From the NCBI RefSeq assembly GCF_019145235.1, contig NZ_JAHSTV010000003.1:186001-250000 (forward strand): a stretch of DNA of 64,000 nucleotides. Direction: 5' to 3'. The notes beneath the pieces were generated by a model. That model was not told the origin of the DNA. It searched no databases and saw only the letters and a program-made list of their open reading frames with translations. Position numbers and translations under genes: made by a program. The DNA comes from Pseudomonas farris (GTDB taxonomy: Bacteria; Pseudomonadota; Gammaproteobacteria; Pseudomonadales; Pseudomonadaceae). Of the stretch, positions 63,334 to 64,000 are shown in pieces. Position 1 is the first letter of the stretch. Each line of letters begins with the position of its first letter.

Positions 63334-64000
63334 GTGACTGACAATACCCAGAAACCTACTACCGCCTCTTTTACAAAGTACCGTGATGTTGAAATACGTG
63401 CGCAGCGCGGTAACAAGCTGACCGCCAAGAGCTGGCTGACTGAAGCGCCGCTGCGCATGCTGATGAACAACCTCGACCCGGAAGTCGCCGAGAACCCTAA
63501 AGAACTGGTGGTTTACGGTGGTATCGGTCGTGCGGCACGTAACTGGGAATGCTACGACAAGATCGTCGAAAGCCTGACCAACCTGAACGACGACGAGACC
63601 CTGCTGGTGCAATCCGGCAAGCCGGTCGGCGTGTTCAAGACCCACAGCAACGCCCCACGCGTGCTGATCGCCAACTCCAACCTGGTGCCACACTGGGCGA
63701 GCTGGGAACACTTCAACGAACTCGACGCCAAAGGCCTGGCCATGTACGGCCAGATGACCGCTGGCAGCTGGATCTACATCGGCAGCCAGGGCATCGTTCA
63801 GGGCACCTACGAAACCTTCGTCGAAGCCGGTCGCCAACACTATAACGATGACCTGAAAGGTCGTTGGGTCCTGACCGCAGGCCTCGGCGGCATGGGCGGC
63901 GCTCAACCATTGGCCGCAACCCTGGCCGGCGCTTGCTCGCTGAACATCGAATGCCAGCAGATCAGCATCGATTTCCGCCTGAACAGCCGCTATGTCGATG
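63334..64000 (+). CDS. hutU: urocanate hydratase, 3' end cut by window edge
   Basis: The first 222 codons of urocanase, which converts urocanate to imidazolonepropionate with a tightly bound NAD. Visible marks are [60 protein letters not shown] and [20 protein letters not shown] (NAD site). A GTG start with GAGGAG upstream. The catalytic Cys lies beyond the window. It is preceded by a sigma-54 promoter and HutC operator. Confidence 0.96.
   Translation, partial: MTDNTQKPTTASFTKYRDVEIRAQRGNKLTAKSWLTEAPLRMLMNNLDPEVAENPKELVVYGGIGRAARNWECYDKIVESLTNLNDDETLLVQSGKPVGVFKTHSNAPRVLIANSNLVPHWASWEHFNELDAKGLAMYGQMTAGSWIYIGSQGIVQGTYETFVEAGRQHYNDDLKGRWVLTAGLGGMGGAQPLAATLAGACSLNIECQQISIDFRLNSRYVD

Overview
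The window is a 64 kb piece of a Pseudomonas chromosome, most like the P. fluorescens group. The reasons are the high-GC coding style, the many REP palindromes built on GTGGGAGCGGGCTTGCTCGC, and a core gene order that I recall from other Pseudomonas genomes (hut, fbp, glgP, typA, thiI, glnA, ntrBC, secB, grx, gpmI, hisFAHB, mutY and a His/Lys/Arg-type ABC transporter). Both ends cut a gene: a short-chain dehydrogenase-like protein on the left and urocanate hydratase (hutU) on the right. No rRNA, IS transposase, prophage or CRISPR array was seen.

Layout: 1-4.3 kb is accessory (SDR-like protein, lipoprotein, orphan membrane anchor of the quinoprotein glucose dehydrogenase type, GntR regulator, racemase-like and hydroxypyruvate-isomerase-like genes), closed by a terminator and tRNA-Thr(TGT). 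5-9.3 kb is a methyltransferase plus a polar amino-acid ABC transporter; 9.8-11.2 kb is gabP. 11.3-15.9 kb is accessory: a VapBC-type toxin-antitoxin pair between two near-identical terminators, two tandem paralogues of unknown function, an alpha/beta hydrolase, a DUF1016 nuclease-like protein and a secreted protein. tRNA-Phe(GAA) follows, then asmA-mutY-yggX, a PanM-like acetyltransferase and an oxalate/formate-type MFS carrier.

22.3-25.4 kb is hisB-hisH-(DUF2164)-hisA-hisF. 25.5-35.5 kb holds a binding protein, a secreted trypsin-like protease, the gpmI-envC-ctpA-yibQ cell-wall cluster, divergent yibN-grxC-secB, and trmL. 36-46 kb is nitrogen control (ntrBC, glnA with a sigma-54 promoter) with two DUF4124 proteins and a periplasmic chorismate mutase, then thiI and typA. 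46-59.8 kb contains a cysteine-cluster protein, glgP, a DUF2339/DUF3999 membrane pair, fbp, DUF924, a chemoreceptor, a small lipoprotein and a lipocalin. 59.9-64 kb is histidine utilisation (hutF, hutC, hutD, hutU) with HutC-type operators and a sigma-54 promoter.

The least ordinary material is non-coding: a 267-bp nested palindrome that can fold as a three-way junction directly upstream of the ctpA Shine-Dalgarno (29716-29982), a 161-bp near-palindrome in the hutF/hutC intergenic region (61360-61520), a 78-bp tandem repeat array (35477-35761), and REP doublets with at least two different conserved loop sequences. The best protein candidates for undescribed function are the DUF2339/DUF3999 pair and the tandem paralogues at 12.1-13.0 kb.
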